Under the pieces are notes generated by a model, which saw only the letters and a list, made by a program, of their open reading frames with translations, was not told where the DNA came from and did no database searches. This document shows, in pieces, positions 36,990-46,013 of a stretch of 64,000 bases of DNA; the first letter of the stretch is position 1; each line of letters opens with the position of its first letter. This DNA comes from Bradyrhizobium canariense. Its GTDB lineage: Bacteria; Pseudomonadota; Alphaproteobacteria; Rhizobiales; Xanthobacteraceae. The position numbers were made by a program, and so were the translations under genes. The stretch lies in assembly GCF_900105125.1 (NCBI RefSeq), contig NZ_LT629750.1, positions 4,863,001 to 4,927,000 on the forward strand, read 5' to 3'.

Positions 36990-38252
36990 TTACTGATATC
37001 CCTTGGGGAACGGGTTCGGCTCGACCAGATCGGCGGTTTCATAGATCAGCTCGTACTGGCCATCGGCCTTGGCCCGGCCGACGCGCGTCTTCGACCACAG
37101 GTGGTGGTTTTCATGGATGCGGACGTAACCTTCCGGCGCACCCTTGAACTCGACACCCGGCGAAGCCGCCGCGATCTTGTCGATGTCGAAGCTTCCGGCC
37201 TTCTCCGCGGTTAACTTCCATAACCACGGGCCGAGATAGGCCGCCTGCGTCACGTCGCCGATCACGGTTTTCTCGCCCCACATCTTCTTGAATGCCGGCA
37301 CGAAGACCTTGTTGTTCGGATTGTCGAGCGACTGGAAGTATTTCATGCAGGCATAGGCGCCCGCGATATTCTCACCGCCGATGCCGTCGATTTCGTCTTC
37401 GGTCACCGAGATGGTCAAAAGCGTCTGCTTCGACAGGTCGATGCCGGCGGCTTTCAACTGTTTGTAGAATGCGACGTTTGATCCGCCGACGATGATGGCG
37501 TAGATCACGTCGGGCTTGGTCAGCTTGATCTTGTTAATGACCGAGTTGAACTGGGTGTTGCCGAGCGGGAAGTACTCCTCACCGACCACCTTGCAGCCCT
37601 GCAAATGGCCTTCGATATGCTTGCGCGCGATCTTGTTGGAGGTGCGCGGCCAGATGTAGTCCGAGCCCAGCAGATAGAAGGTCTTGGAGCCCTTGGTCTT
37701 GTTGACCCAGTCGAGGCCGGCGAGGATCTGCTGGGTGGCTTCCTGCCCGGTATAGATCACGTTCTTGGATTGCTCGAGACCCTCATAGAAGGTCGGATAG
37801 TAAAGCATGCCATTGTACTGCTCGAACACCGGCAGCACCGCCTTGCGCGACGCCGAGGTCCAGCAGCCCATGACGGCAGCGCATTTGTCGTTGACCAGAA
37901 GCTTCTTCGCCTTCTCGGCGAAGGTCGGCCAGTCGCTGGCGCCGTCTTCCTGGACGAATTTGATCTTGCGGCCGAGCACCCCGCCGGCCTCGTTGATCTG
38001 CGAGATCGCGAGTTTTTCGGCTTCCACCGAACCGGTTTCGCTGATCGCCATGGTGCCGGTGACGGAGTGTAGGATGCCGACCGTGACTTCGGTATCAGTC
38101 ACTGCAAGACCGGTGGTATTGACGGCGGATGTCGCGGGAACGTCCGCGAAGGAAGGACGCGGAAGCATCGATATGGCTGGTAGTGCCGCCATTCCCATCA
38201 GCAGTTTGCGCCGAAGCGGCGACTTCAGGCCCGGTTTAATTTCGTCTGACAT
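36990..38252 (-). CDS. urtA: Urea/short-chain amide ABC substrate-binding protein UrtA
   Basis: 420-residue periplasmic binding protein; the C-terminal block FKGAPEGYVRIHENHHLWSK is typical of UrtA/FmdD. The N-terminus has a twin-arginine-like leader (LRRKLLMGMAALPAISML) ending near PSFADV, so Tat export is possible. ATG 38252 is chosen; the longer frame from 38330 adds residues before a complete leader. It heads the operon urtABCDE-fmdAB and is divergent from the transporter-kinase gene. Whether it binds urea or formamide/acetamide cannot be told by eye. Confidence 0.93.
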   Translation of the reverse strand: MSDEIKPGLKSPLRRKLLMGMAALPAISMLPRPSFADVPATSAVNTTGLAVTDTEVTVGILHSVTGTMAISETGSVEAEKLAISQINEAGGVLGRKIKFVQEDGASDWPTFAEKAKKLLVNDKCAAVMGCWTSASRKAVLPVFEQYNGMLYYPTFYEGLEQSKNVIYTGQEATQQILAGLDWVNKTKGSKTFYLLGSDYIWPRTSNKIARKHIEGHLQGCKVVGEEYFPLGNTQFNSVINKIKLTKPDVIYAIIVGGSNVAFYKQLKAAGIDLSKQTLLTISVTEDEIDGIGGENIAGAYACMKYFQSLDNPNNKVFVPAFKKMWGEKTVIGDVTQAAYLGPWLWKLTAEKAGSFDIDKIAAASPGVEFKGAPEGYVRIHENHHLWSKTRVGRAKADGQYELIYETADLVEPNPFPKGYQ

Positions 38253-38309
38253 GAGCACCCCATTCCTGTTCGAGGACACGCTATTGGTCAGGCAAGGATT
38301 GCTCGGATT

Positions 38310-38340
38310 GTGCAGTGCACGGATACGCAAGATCGCGTAT
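38310..38340. promoter_or_regulatory. Two adjacent dyads in the urtA / sensor kinase divergent promoter
   Basis: GTGCAGTGCAC (38310-38320) is a perfect odd palindrome, and ATACGC (38323-38328) with GCGTAT (38335-38340) is a second inverted repeat with a 6-base spacer. TTGCACC, an NtrC-like half-site, follows at 38342-38348. They lie midway between the two divergent genes and are candidates for NtrC or for the response regulator encoded at 41776. Confidence 0.5.
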
Positions 38341-38369
38341 ATTGCACCGCAAAATAGCGACGTAGATTT

Positions 38370-38385
38370 TGGAATGGGGATTGCA
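38370..38385 (+). promoter_or_regulatory. Candidate sigma-54 promoter of the transporter-kinase gene
   Basis: TGGAATGGGGATTGCA has the invariant GG and GC of a -24/-12 promoter separated by exactly 10 bases, and a perfect TTGCA half. It is 29 bp upstream of the GTG start, leaving room for a short leader with the GAGGAG ribosome site at about 38403. Nitrogen control of an amide-sensing system would fit. Confidence 0.5.
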
Positions 38386-38414
38386 GGTAATTCGCTCGCA
38401 ATGAGGAGTACCTA

Positions 38415-41400
38415 GTGGCAGGGCGGCAGCGGATAGACCGCGTCAGGCGCCAGTATAATCAATGGGTTGCCAACCAGACGCTGGAAGATTACGCGCTGCG
38501 CTTCACCGCCAAGAGCGCGCGGCGCTGGTCCGCCGCTCGCGTTGCCAACACTGCGCTCGGTGCGATCTCGTTCCTGGCGCTGGAGGCGATCGGCGGTACG
38601 ATCACACTTAATTACGGCGTAACCAACTCCACCGCCGCCATCCTCGTCGTCAGCGTCATCATATTCTGCTGCGGCCTGCCCATCGCCTATCATGCTGCTA
38701 AATACGGCATCGACATCGATCTGCTCACGCGCGGCGCGGGCTTCGGCTACATCGGCTCGACCGTCACCTCGCTGATCTATGCCTCCTTCACCTTCATCTT
38801 CTTCGCCATCGAGGCGGTAATCCTCGCCACCGCGCTGGAGATCTGCTTCGGAATCCCGCGCCCGATCGGCTACCTCGTCAGCGCCGTCATCATTATTCCC
38901 CTGGTCACCTACGGCATCACGCTGATCAGCCGGTTTCAGCTGTGGACGCAGCCGCTGTGGATCATTCTTCACATCCTGCCCTTTGCAGCGATCGCTTACG
39001 CCAATCCGCACTCCTTTGCGGAATGGGTGAAATTTCCTGGCGAGCACGGCGATCCCAACGGCCATCTCGATCTCCTGCTGTTCGGCACCGCCGCCTCGGT
39101 CGTGTTCTCGCTGGTGGCGCAGATTGGCGAGCAAGTCGACTTCCTGCGCTTTCTTCCGCGCGACCGGCGAACCTCGAGAACGGCGTGGTGGATTGCGCTT
39201 CTCAGCGCAGGGCCCGGCTGGATCATTCTCGGCGCGCTCAAGCTGCTCGCCGGCTCGTTCCTGGCGTTCTTTGCACTGAGCCACGGCGTCTCCGCCGAGC
39301 ATGCCGCCGAGCCGGCGCATATGTATCTCGAAGCATTTCGTTATGTGTTGTCGCAACCGGATCTCGCCCTCGCGTTGACCGGCAGCTTCGTGATCCTGTC
39401 GCAGTTGAAGATCAACGTCACCAATGCCTATGCCGGTTCGATCGCCTGGTCGAATTTCTTTTCCCGGCTGACCCACAGCCATCCCGGCCGCGTGGTCTGG
39501 CTGGTTTTCAACGTGCTCGTCGCACTGCTGCTGATGGAGATCGGCGTCTACAAGGCGCTCGAGCAGACGCTCGCGCTTTATTCCAATGTCGCCATCGCCT
39601 GGGTCGGCGCGCTGGTCGCCGATCTCGTCATCAACAAACCGCTCCGCTTGCGCCCGCAGCACATGGAATTCAAGCGCGCGCATCTCTACGACATCAATCC
39701 GGTCGGCGTCGGCGCGATGACGATTGCCACCGTCGTTTCCATCAGCGCGTTCTACGGCCTGTTCGGGCCGACGGCGAAGGCGCTTTCACCGTTCGTCGCG
39801 CTCATCGCGGCGTTCGTCTCCGCTCCACTGATCGCCTATGCCACCGGCGGCAAATATTACATCGCGCGCAAGCCGAAGCGGAGCTGGCAGAATCTGGAAG
39901 CGATCCAGTGCTGCATCTGTGAACATTCGTTCGAGCCCGAGGACATGGCGTCGTGTCCTGCCTATGCCGGACCGATCTGCTCGCTGTGCTGTTCGCTCGA
40001 TGCGCGCTGCCACGACCTTTGCAAGCCGCATGCACGAATCCAGGCGCAGGTTTCCGAAACCCTCGGCGACCGCCTTCCAAAGCCGATCTATGCACTGATC
40101 AACTCGCAACTCGGACACTATCTCGGCGTTTTCGCGGTTTCCGCGGGCCTGGTCGGACTCACGCTTGGCCTGATCTACCTGCAGACTTCACCGGCGGTTC
40201 ATGCCGACAATCTGCAGCTATCCGACGTGCTGTGGAAGGTGTTCTTCGCGTTGACGATCATCATCGGCGTGGTTGCATGGCTGTTCGTGCTTGCGCAGCA
40301 AAGCCGGCGCGCGGCGGAGGCCGAAACGCGACGTCAGACGACGCTCCTGATCCAGGAAATCGACGCCCACAAGCGCACCGACGCCGAACTACAGCGCGCC
40401 AAGGAAGTCGCCGAATCCGCCAATCTCGCCAAGAGCCGGTATGTCGTTGGACTCAGCCATGAACTGCGATCGCCGCTGAACGCCATCAGCGGTTATGCGC
40501 AATTGCTGGAGCAGGATTCGAGCCTGCAATCCAAGCCGCGTGACCAGGTGCGCGTGGTACGCCGCAGCGCCGATCATTTGTCCGGGTTAATCGACGGGAT
40601 ACTCGACATTTCGAAGATCGAGGCGGGGCGGTTGTATCTGTCGCGCGACGAGGTGCGACTGCACGACTTTCTCGATCAGCTGGTCGGGATGTTCCGCCTG
40701 CAGGCCGCCGCCAAGGGCATCGATTTTGTTTTCAAACGCCCGGCTATCCTGCCTGTCGTGGTCTTCGCCGACGAAAAACGCCTGCGTCAGATCCTGATCA
40801 ACCTGTTGTCGAACGCCATCAAATTCACGCAGGCCGGCAGTGTGCAATTCGTCGTTCATTACCGCAGTCCCGTCGCCGAATTCGAGGTGATCGACACCGG
40901 TCCGGGAATTCGAGCCGACGATCTTGAGCGTATTTTCGCGCCTTTCGAGCGCGGCGCGCTGGGCGTCTCTCAACCGCAAACCGGGACCGGCCTCGGCCTG
41001 ACGATCAGCCGCCTGCTTGCCGGCGTGATGGGCGGCGACATCCAGGTGATCAGCACTGTCGGCAGGGGAAGCACGTTCCGCGTGAAAATGCTGCTGTCGG
41101 AAGTCACCAATCCGACCCGGATTGCACCGGTCGATGCGACCGTCTTCGGCTACCACGGTGCGCGCAAGACCATTCTGGTTACTGACGACGACCCGGTGCA
41201 GCGGGATCTGCTGCGCGAAGTGCTGACGCCGCTCGGCTTCATCCTGCTCAGCGCGCCGGATGGACCTGGCTGTCTCGCGCTGGCGCAGCATTGCCGGCCC
41301 GATCTGTTTCTGCTGGATATCTCGATGCCCGGCATGGACGGCTGGACCGTCGCGGAGACACTGCGTTCGAACGGTCACCATCAGGCCCGCATCCTGATGG

Positions 41401-41786
41401 TTTCGGCAAGCGCGCTGGAAGCCCACGGCACGCCGCTCGCGCAACCATTTCACGACGGCTATCTGATGAAGCCGATCGATATTCCCAGGCTGCTGGAATT
41501 GATCCGCCAGCTCCTCAAGATCGAATGGCAATATGAGACCGACCAGAGCGACGTTCCGCACTGGAAGCCGGACAGGGGCTCGCGTCCACCCGCCAAGCAC
41601 GTCGAGGAACTGATCGGTCTTGGACAGATGGGTTACATCCGAGCGATCCAGCTCAAGCTCGATGAAATCGGAACCGATCATCCCGAACACGGCGATTTTG
41701 TCGCGCAGATGCGCGCGCTGATCGATCGCTTCGATCTCGATCAATACATGGCAACCCTGAAGACGCTGTATAGCTATGATCACTGA
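38415..41786 (+). CDS. NCS1-like transporter fused to a hybrid histidine kinase
   Basis: 1123-residue membrane protein. Residues 1 to about 480 form a polytopic domain resembling purine/cytosine permeases (NCS1; about twelve helices). A Cys-rich stretch (about 499-536, ten Cys including CCIC, SLCCS and DLC) probably binds metal. Two more helices, HisKA with His682 (LSHELRSPLN), HATPase (NLLSNAIKF, DTGPGI, GTGLGL), and a receiver with Asp968 (LLDISMPGMDG) follow. Start GTG 38415 has GAGGAG 6-8 bp upstream. It overlaps the LuxR regulator by 11 bp and is divergent from urtA. I infer that it senses an amide/urea-like solute through the transporter domain. Similar logic is known for CbrA, but with an SLC5 domain. 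Confidence 0.85.
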   Translation: MAGRQRIDRVRRQYNQWVANQTLEDYALRFTAKSARRWSAARVANTALGAISFLALEAIGGTITLNYGVTNSTAAILVVSVIIFCCGLPIAYHAAKYGIDIDLLTRGAGFGYIGSTVTSLIYASFTFIFFAIEAVILATALEICFGIPRPIGYLVSAVIIIPLVTYGITLISRFQLWTQPLWIILHILPFAAIAYANPHSFAEWVKFPGEHGDPNGHLDLLLFGTAASVVFSLVAQIGEQVDFLRFLPRDRRTSRTAWWIALLSAGPGWIILGALKLLAGSFLAFFALSHGVSAEHAAEPAHMYLEAFRYVLSQPDLALALTGSFVILSQLKINVTNAYAGSIAWSNFFSRLTHSHPGRVVWLVFNVLVALLLMEIGVYKALEQTLALYSNVAIAWVGALVADLVINKPLRLRPQHMEFKRAHLYDINPVGVGAMTIATVVSISAFYGLFGPTAKALSPFVALIAAFVSAPLIAYATGGKYYIARKPKRSWQNLEAIQCCICEHSFEPEDMASCPAYAGPICSLCCSLDARCHDLCKPHARIQAQVSETLGDRLPKPIYALINSQLGHYLGVFAVSAGLVGLTLGLIYLQTSPAVHADNLQLSDVLWKVFFALTIIIGVVAWLFVLAQQSRRAAEAETRRQTTLLIQEIDAHKRTDAELQRAKEVAESANLAKSRYVVGLSHELRSPLNAISGYAQLLEQDSSLQSKPRDQVRVVRRSADHLSGLIDGILDISKIEAGRLYLSRDEVRLHDFLDQLVGMFRLQAAAKGIDFVFKRPAILPVVVFADEKRLRQILINLLSNAIKFTQAGSVQFVVHYRSPVAEFEVIDTGPGIRADDLERIFAPFERGALGVSQPQTGTGLGLTISRLLAGVMGGDIQVISTVGRGSTFRVKMLLSEVTNPTRIAPVDATVFGYHGARKTILVTDDDPVQRDLLREVLTPLGFILLSAPDGPGCLALAQHCRPDLFLLDISMPGMDGWTVAETLRSNGHHQARILMVSASALEAHGTPLAQPFHDGYLMKPIDIPRLLELIRQLLKIEWQYETDQSDVPHWKPDRGSRPPAKHVEELIGLGQMGYIRAIQLKLDEIGTDHPEHGDFVAQMRALIDRFDLDQYMATLKTLYSYDH

Positions 41787-42705
41787 AGCCAGAAAGCGCG
41801 ATGTTGCACTCGTCGTCGACGACTCGCCGGAAACGCTGCGGCTTCTGACCGACGCGCTCGACGGCGCAGGCATGACGGTCATGGTGGCCATGGACGGCGC
41901 TGCCGCGATGCGGATCGTCGATCAGATCACGCCCGACATCATCCTGCTCGACGCCGTCATGCCGGGCATGGACGGCTTTGAGACATGCCGGCGTCTCAAG
42001 CGCGACGCCGGCCTGAGCAATGTGCCGGTGATCTTCATGACCGGGCTGGCGGAAACCGAACACATCGTGCGCGGGCTCGAAGCCGGTGGCGTCGATTACG
42101 TCACCAAGCCCATCGCGATTGAGGAAATGCTGGCTCGGATCAGGGTCCATTTGGCCAACGCCCGCATGACCCAGAGCGCCCGCGCGGCGCTCGATGTGTC
42201 CGGACGCTTCCTGCTCGCGGTCAACGGGCGAGGCAAGATCATGTGGGCGACGCCGCAGGCGCAGAAACTGTTATCGGACAATCTCGGCGCCGCGACCGAC
42301 GATGAATTTGAGCTACCGCATTCCATGCTGCAATGGCTTGAACAGGCCCAAAAAGGCAAAGCTGGATCAAAATCCCAGACCATGGCGCCGCTGCCCAGCA
42401 ACGAGCAGCTTCAGCTGCAATACATGGGCAAGCTTGGCCCGAACGAATTCCTGCTGCGTCTGGCCAAGGATTCCAGCCCGGATTTGCCGGCAAAATTCAG
42501 CAGCGAACTCGGACTGACGACGCGCGAGGGCGAAGTGCTGTCATGGCTATCGAAGGGCAAAACCAATCGGGACATCGCCCAGATTCTCGGTCTTAGCCCA
42601 AGAACGGTGGACAAGCATCTCGAGCAGATCTACGCCAAGCTCGGCGTCGAGAATCGCACCGCCGCCGCCGCCATCGCGACCAACGCCAGCCGCCGCAATT
42701 CGTGA
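41776..42705 (+). CDS. LuxR-type response regulator, partner of the transporter-kinase
   Basis: 309-residue regulator. The N-terminal receiver (about 1-125) has acidic DD near the start (VVDDSPETLR), the phospho-acceptor Asp in ILLDAVMPGMDG, and the conserved Lys in DYVTKPI. A roughly 100-residue linker follows, with a PAS-like LLAVNGRGKIMWATPQAQKL segment, then a LuxR helix-turn-helix (TREGEVLSWLSKGKTNRDIA). ATG 41776 overlaps the kinase stop, so the two are translated together. It likely acts on the divergent urt-fmd promoter or its own (inference). Confidence 0.92.
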   Translation: MITEARKRDVALVVDDSPETLRLLTDALDGAGMTVMVAMDGAAAMRIVDQITPDIILLDAVMPGMDGFETCRRLKRDAGLSNVPVIFMTGLAETEHIVRGLEAGGVDYVTKPIAIEEMLARIRVHLANARMTQSARAALDVSGRFLLAVNGRGKIMWATPQAQKLLSDNLGAATDDEFELPHSMLQWLEQAQKGKAGSKSQTMAPLPSNEQLQLQYMGKLGPNEFLLRLAKDSSPDLPAKFSSELGLTTREGEVLSWLSKGKTNRDIAQILGLSPRTVDKHLEQIYAKLGVENRTAAAAIATNASRRNS

Positions 42706-42721
42706 GCTGCCCTGTTTGACG

Positions 42722-43486
42722 CTACGGCGTCGCCAGCGTCGAGCCCCACTGCTGGGCGGTCTTCACAATCCAATCGCGATAGAGCGTGAGCGGCGTGACA
42801 CCGGTCAGGCCGCCGCAACCGCCGGCGCCGTTCGGCCCGGTCGACCAGCTGACGACGCCGACAAGCACCGGCTTGCTCTGTTGATCCTCGAACACCGGAC
42901 CGCCGGAATCTCCGGTGCAGGCGCCGAGGCCAGCGCGCGCCCCCTGGCCGGCCGGATCGACGAGCCGTATCTGCAACGTTCCCGGCTGACCGGTCGCAAC
43001 GAGATCAGCGGTGCGAACGGTCCCTCCGCTCTTTCCGTCGCCGCGAATGGTCACGCCGACGCCGGCAATGGTGAAGCGGTTGCCCGCGGTGAGGGGAGTC
43101 GTGGGCGCACCAATCGGCGACGGGTTCTTTTTAGGGGTATCGAGCTGCAGCAAGCTTACGTCGGCGGTGGCACGATGGGCCAGCATGGTCTGCATATTGA
43201 AACCGGGATGGGTGGCGACCTTTTTCACGTCCTTGAGCTGCGGCTGGTGGTCCGCGCCATATTCGACGATTTTGTAGATCGCGCCGGGCTGTACGCAATG
43301 CGCCACCGACAGCACCAGATCAGGCGCAATCAAGGTGCCGGTGCAGAAATTGCCGCGCGAGCCGACGATGGTGACGACGGAGCGACCGACACCCTCGGTT
43401 GACGGCGCCGCGCCACCGACGATCGCGTAAGCCGGCGCGACAAGCAGCGGCGCCAGGCCCGCCATCGTTCCAATCCATGTTTTCAT
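42722..43486 (-). CDS. Trypsin-like (S1) secreted serine protease
   Basis: 254-residue chymotrypsin-fold protease with a Sec signal peptide (MKTWIGTMAGLAPLLVAPAYA). The mature part starts at IVGGAAPSTEG, the classic activation-type N-terminus. The triad is visible: His in LSVAHCV, Asp in ADVSLLQLD, Ser in TGDSGGPVF. ATG 43486 is chosen for the signal peptide; the longer open frame to 43663 is not signal-like. Periplasmic or secreted. It is convergent with the response regulator (17 bp apart) and has no obvious functional neighbour. Confidence 0.92.
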   Translation of the reverse strand: MKTWIGTMAGLAPLLVAPAYAIVGGAAPSTEGVGRSVVTIVGSRGNFCTGTLIAPDLVLSVAHCVQPGAIYKIVEYGADHQPQLKDVKKVATHPGFNMQTMLAHRATADVSLLQLDTPKKNPSPIGAPTTPLTAGNRFTIAGVGVTIRGDGKSGGTVRTADLVATGQPGTLQIRLVDPAGQGARAGLGACTGDSGGPVFEDQQSKPVLVGVVSWSTGPNGAGGCGGLTGVTPLTLYRDWIVKTAQQWGSTLATP

Positions 43487-43634
43487 CGCGCCAGCAATAA
43501 CCCTTAACCAAGCCGATCGCCAAGAGCTGGTCGGCCGGGCATAGGAACTCCAAATCGGCAGGCGCCGGGCTTGTTCTTTGCCCGGAACGCAGGCAGAACA
43601 CTTCAAATATTTAGCGCATCGGGAGTTGAAATTC

Positions 43635-44582
<948 letters not shown>

Positions 44583-44588
44583 ACTGGG

Positions 44589-45953
44589 ATGAGGGAGAAC
44601 CTGCATCGGTTCTTTCGCGCGGCGCGGGGAGCGGGCGTCCGGGTCTCGCCCGCCGAAAGCATCGACGCGATGCGCGCCGTGGCCAATGTCGGATTTTACG
44701 ATCGCGGCATCCTGCGCGACACGCTCCTGCTGACGCTGGCCAAGACGCAGGACGAAAAGAAGGCGCTTGGTGAGTGCTTCGATCTGTTCTTCGATCATCC
44801 GGAGCCGTCGCAGGCCGCACCCGAGAATGGCGAAGGCACAGACCAGTCCGAACCAGCGGAGACTGGAGCAGCCGAAGGCGCAGGCCGTCAATCGACGGAC
44901 AGCCTCGGCCCGCTCGCGCAGATGTTGCTGTCGCAGGATCGCTCGGAGATCGCAGCGGCGATCGCAAATGCATCGAGTGCGGCTGCCTTGTCCGACATCA
45001 GGTATTTCACCCAGCGCGGGATATTCTCCGGTCGCATTCTCGATGCGATGGGTATTCAACGCCTGCGCGACGATATCGACGACTTGTCGACGGCCAATCC
45101 CGCGTTGGCGGAGCGGCTGGCAGCGGCTCTCGAAGCGTTGCGCGAGACCGTTCGCGATACGGTTTCGCAAGCGTTGCTGCTCTATGGCCGCGAGGAAGCG
45201 GAAAACCTGCGCAACGAGATTTTGCGGAACGCGCCGCTATCCCGCATCGAGCCCCGGCAGGTCGAGCAGATGCGGCGCCTGATTCGTCAGATCGCGCGCC
45301 GGCTGCGCGAGCGCTACAGCAAGCCGCGTAAACGGCAGCGGCGCGGCCATCTCGACGTCCGCCGCACCATTCGCCGAAATGCGGCGTGGGGCGGCATCCC
45401 TTTCCTCACCGCCTGGAAGCGGCGGCGGCGTGACCGGCCGAAGATCGTTGCGCTCTGCGACGTCAGCGGCTCGGTGGCGCGCGTCTCCGATTTTTTCCTG
45501 CTGTTGATCCACAGCCTGCATGAAGTCGTATCCGACGTACGCTCCTTTGCGTTTTCCGGACATCTGATCGAGGTCAGCGACATCCTGGAATCCAAGACGC
45601 CGGAAGAGGCGATGCAGGAGATCATGTCCAAGGTCGGCTTCGGCTCGTCCGATTACGGCAACTCGTTCGCCGACTTCGAAAAGCAGTGGATGAGCGCGGT
45701 GACGCAGCAGACCACCGTCATCGTGCTCGGCGACGCGAGATCCAACAACCTCGATCCGCGCGCGGATATCCTTCGCCGCATCGCGGAGAGATCAAAGCGG
45801 GTTGTGTGGCTCAACCCCGAGGGACGGATGGCCTGGGGCTTTGGCGATTCCGAGATGCTGCGCTATTCGACGCTCTGCACCGTGGTGCGCCAATGCGCCA
45901 CCGCGCAGCAGCTTGAGCGCGCGGTCTCGAACATCGTAGCGACGTATCAATAG
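44589..45953 (+). CDS. VWA-domain protein, CoxE-like
   Basis: 454-residue cytosolic protein of the CoxE/VWA type that teams with MoxR AAA+ ATPases. The N-terminal half is helical and acidic (about 75-105 is a low-complexity Glu/Gln-rich linker). A basic segment (RERYSKPRKRQRRGH) precedes a C-terminal VWA domain in which the MIDAS reads ALCDVSGSVA, the DxSxS form. ATG 44589 lies 6 bp after the ATPase stop. Proposed role: with the ATPase, insertion or sulfuration of the molybdenum cofactor in the adjacent hydroxylase. Confidence 0.88.
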   Translation: MRENLHRFFRAARGAGVRVSPAESIDAMRAVANVGFYDRGILRDTLLLTLAKTQDEKKALGECFDLFFDHPEPSQAAPENGEGTDQSEPAETGAAEGAGRQSTDSLGPLAQMLLSQDRSEIAAAIANASSAAALSDIRYFTQRGIFSGRILDAMGIQRLRDDIDDLSTANPALAERLAAALEALRETVRDTVSQALLLYGREEAENLRNEILRNAPLSRIEPRQVEQMRRLIRQIARRLRERYSKPRKRQRRGHLDVRRTIRRNAAWGGIPFLTAWKRRRRDRPKIVALCDVSGSVARVSDFFLLLIHSLHEVVSDVRSFAFSGHLIEVSDILESKTPEEAMQEIMSKVGFGSSDYGNSFADFEKQWMSAVTQQTTVIVLGDARSNNLDPRADILRRIAERSKRVVWLNPEGRMAWGFGDSEMLRYSTLCTVVRQCATAQQLERAVSNIVATYQ

Positions 45954-45972
45954 GGACGAACGACTCCCATGA

Positions 45973-46013
45973 TTGTCGTCCCCGCTTTCGCGAGGACGAC
46001 GACAAATTTTTTC
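45973..46013 (+). terminator. Intrinsic terminator after the CoxDE-like pair
   Basis: TTGTCGTCC (45973-45981) can pair with GGACGACGACAA (45994-46005, with a bulge) around CCGCTTTCGCGA, followed by ATTTTTTC. The T-run ends at the stop codon of the convergent hydroxylase gene (46014). It may derive from a common GTCGTCCCCGC-type dispersed repeat. Confidence 0.7.
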
